Shown here: positions 6,028 through 7,078 of the stretch, one piece after another
Numbering within the stretch: the stretch's first letter is position 1
How the letters are laid out: every line of letters begins with the position of its first letter
Source of the DNA: Bacteroidota bacterium
GTDB lineage: Bacteria > Bacteroidota > Bacteroidia > Bacteroidales > B18-G4
DNA: 7,078 nucleotides
Direction of reading: 5' to 3'
Assembly (NCBI GenBank): GCA_030635045.1
Contig: DAOVZP010000083.1
Coordinates: forward strand, 1-7,078
Notes under the pieces: generated by a model
Databases searched by the model: none
Seen by the model: only the letters and a program-made list of their open reading frames with translations
What the model was told of the DNA's origin: nothing
Position numbers and translations under genes: made by a program

Positions 6028-6855
6028 TTGAGCAAAAAGGAAAAATTTATCGACCTGAAAGAGGTCATCAGAAAGAAGAGTCCCGCTCTGGCCAGATTCA
6101 TGCCCTGGTTTGTACTTAATTATCTCCGGCGGATCGTTCATGAAGATGATGTAAATGATTTCATCAGCAGGCACGGGCATCAAATGGGAATAGAATTTGT
6201 TTATGCCATCATGGATGAGTTCGGGGTTAACCTCAAAGTAATAGGCGAGGAGAAGATACCAAAAAGTGGTAGATACCTGATGGCTTCCAACCATCCTCTC
6301 GGGGGGCTTGATGGTATTGCTTTTATGAGTGCGATCTCCCGGGTCAGAAAAGATTTTATCTTTCCGGTGAATGATATCCTGCTCAGCCTTGATAATATGA
6401 AGGAATTCTTCATACCCATCAATAAGCATGGCAGCAATGCCGAAAATGTCAGGCTGTTCAATGAAACCTTTGCATCGGATAAACTATTATTGTATTTCCC
6501 GGCAGGACTTGTATCAAGAAAGAAAAATGGCTTGATAAGGGACCTTGAATGGAAGAAGACCATCATTACAAAGTCTAAGCAGCATAAACGGGATATTATC
6601 CCTATGTACATGGATGGAAGGAATTCGAACTGGTTCTATAACCTGGCTAACTTTCGTAATAAGCTTGGGATCAAGGCAAACCTGGAGATGCTTTACCTCG
6701 TTGATGAAACCTATAAACAATTTGATAAAACCATGCATATTATAATCGGGGATCCCATTCCATGGGAAAGCTTTGACAGGAGCAAAAGCGACCTGGAATG
6801 GGCAGCCATGGTGAGGGATAAGGTATATGAATTGAAGAAAGAACATAATTTATAA
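6028..6855 (+). CDS. LPLAT/PlsC-superfamily acyltransferase, probably an aminolipid O-acyltransferase
   Basis: The product (275 residues from this start) is a membrane-associated acyltransferase of the lysophospholipid acyltransferase superfamily, often annotated as 1-acyl-glycerol-3-phosphate acyltransferase or hemolysin-related. Seen: the acceptor/catalytic motif NHPLGGLDG (about residues 88-96), in which H and D are separated by five residues instead of the usual four; PINKHG (130-135); FPAGLVSRK (157-165) in place of FPEG; and GRNSN (197-201). Start choice: the frame is open from an ATG at 5884 (323 residues), but the first 48 residues are Cys/Trp-rich and unlike the family, and they overlap a promoter. 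TTG at 6028 gives MSKKEKFIDLKEVI, which matches the usual family N-terminus as I recall it; ATG 5977 is another option. The GNAT gene starts 3 bases after the stop. By analogy with the GlsA/GlsB and OlsA/OlsB pairs, it may add the second, O-linked acyl chain to an N-acyl amino acid. The superfamily is secure; the substrate is inferred. Confidence 0.88.
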   Translation: MSKKEKFIDLKEVIRKKSPALARFMPWFVLNYLRRIVHEDDVNDFISRHGHQMGIEFVYAIMDEFGVNLKVIGEEKIPKSGRYLMASNHPLGGLDGIAFMSAISRVRKDFIFPVNDILLSLDNMKEFFIPINKHGSNAENVRLFNETFASDKLLLYFPAGLVSRKKNGLIRDLEWKKTIITKSKQHKRDIIPMYMDGRNSNWFYNLANFRNKLGIKANLEMLYLVDETYKQFDKTMHIIIGDPIPWESFDRSKSDLEWAAMVRDKVYELKKEHNL

Positions 6856-6858
6856 GCT

Positions 6859-7078
6859 ATGGAAACCATCATTTCCCCTGTCGACAGGGCATTGATAGAA
6901 AAGGAACTGAATGACGACAGGTTCATCAGGGGCACTAACAATGCAGATAATAAAATCTTTGTGATCACTCATCATGATTCGCCGAATACCATGAGAGAGA
7001 TCGGGCGCCTGAGGGAGATGACGTTCCGTGATGCCGGAGGCGGGACCGGTAAAGCTATTGACATTGATCAGTATGATA
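6859..7078 (+). CDS. GNAT-family N-acyltransferase, COG3176/OlsB-GlsB-like (N-terminal part; runs off the right edge)
   Basis: Only the first 73 codons are in the window. The N-terminus METIISPVDRALIEKEL and the segment THHDSPNTMREIGRLREMTFRDAGGGTGK (about residues 38-66) are typical of the Bacteroidota proteins annotated as GNAT N-acetyltransferase or putative hemolysin, related to OlsB (ornithine N-acyltransferase) and GlsB (glycine N-acyltransferase). Members attach a 3-hydroxy fatty acid from acyl-ACP to the amino group of an amino acid, the first step of amino-acid lipid synthesis. REIGRLRE is the equivalent of the first GNAT helix. The 3-base gap to the upstream acyltransferase implies one transcript. 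No strong Shine-Dalgarno sequence is seen. The catalytic core lies beyond the edge, so the family call rests on the N-terminus and the neighbour. Confidence 0.82.
   Translation, partial: METIISPVDRALIEKELNDDRFIRGTNNADNKIFVITHHDSPNTMREIGRLREMTFRDAGGGTGKAIDIDQYD

Noticed and set aside
5854..6429. A 191-codon open frame on the minus strand across the divergent region and the acyltransferase
   Set aside because: It is antisense to a gene with clear family motifs, would cover the acyltransferase start region, and its protein shows no recognisable domain.

Overview
The window looks like a chromosomal segment from a member of the Bacteroidota, most likely a Bacteroidales-like lineage (order-level placement is a guess). 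The reasons are: the gene order mraZ-rsmH-ftsL-like-ftsI-murE-mraY with no murF between murE and mraY; a division transpeptidase carrying a C-terminal PASTA domain; an N-terminal MraY sequence of Bacteroidota type; a TAnnTTTG-type -7 promoter element; and several genes without a usable Shine-Dalgarno sequence. The murE product carries the DNPR motif of meso-diaminopimelate-adding enzymes, so the organism probably makes Gram-negative-type, DAP-containing peptidoglycan.

Layout. Positions 1-5739 hold the start of a division and cell wall (dcw) operon, all on the minus strand and read from right to left: mraZ (regulator), rsmH (16S rRNA methyltransferase), a small FtsL-like membrane protein, ftsI (septal transpeptidase with PASTA), murE (DAP ligase) and the first 129 codons of mraY, which runs off the left edge. 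Junctions are -1, +2, -8, +3 and +6 bases, so this is a single tightly coupled transcript with no room for internal terminators.

Positions 5740-6027 form a divergent control region. Upstream of mraZ lie three direct repeats of GTGGTAAAAT type at an exact 10-bp period, read as the MraZ operator. On the other strand there is a good Bacteroidota -7 element and an 11-bp-stem inverted repeat just before the next gene.

Positions 6028-7078 run on the plus strand: a lysophospholipid-type acyltransferase (PlsC/LPLAT superfamily, HPLGGLD variant motif) followed after 3 bases by the start of a GNAT-type N-acyltransferase (COG3176-like), cut by the right edge. This O-acyltransferase plus N-acyltransferase pair resembles the enzymes that make acylated amino-acid lipids (glycine or ornithine lipids) in Bacteroidota. 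The window therefore joins an envelope-growth operon to a probable membrane aminolipid operon, sharing one intergenic region. I see no mobile element, CRISPR array, tRNA or rRNA. Nothing here is clearly a new system; the most interesting items are the operator triplet and the divergent aminolipid pair.
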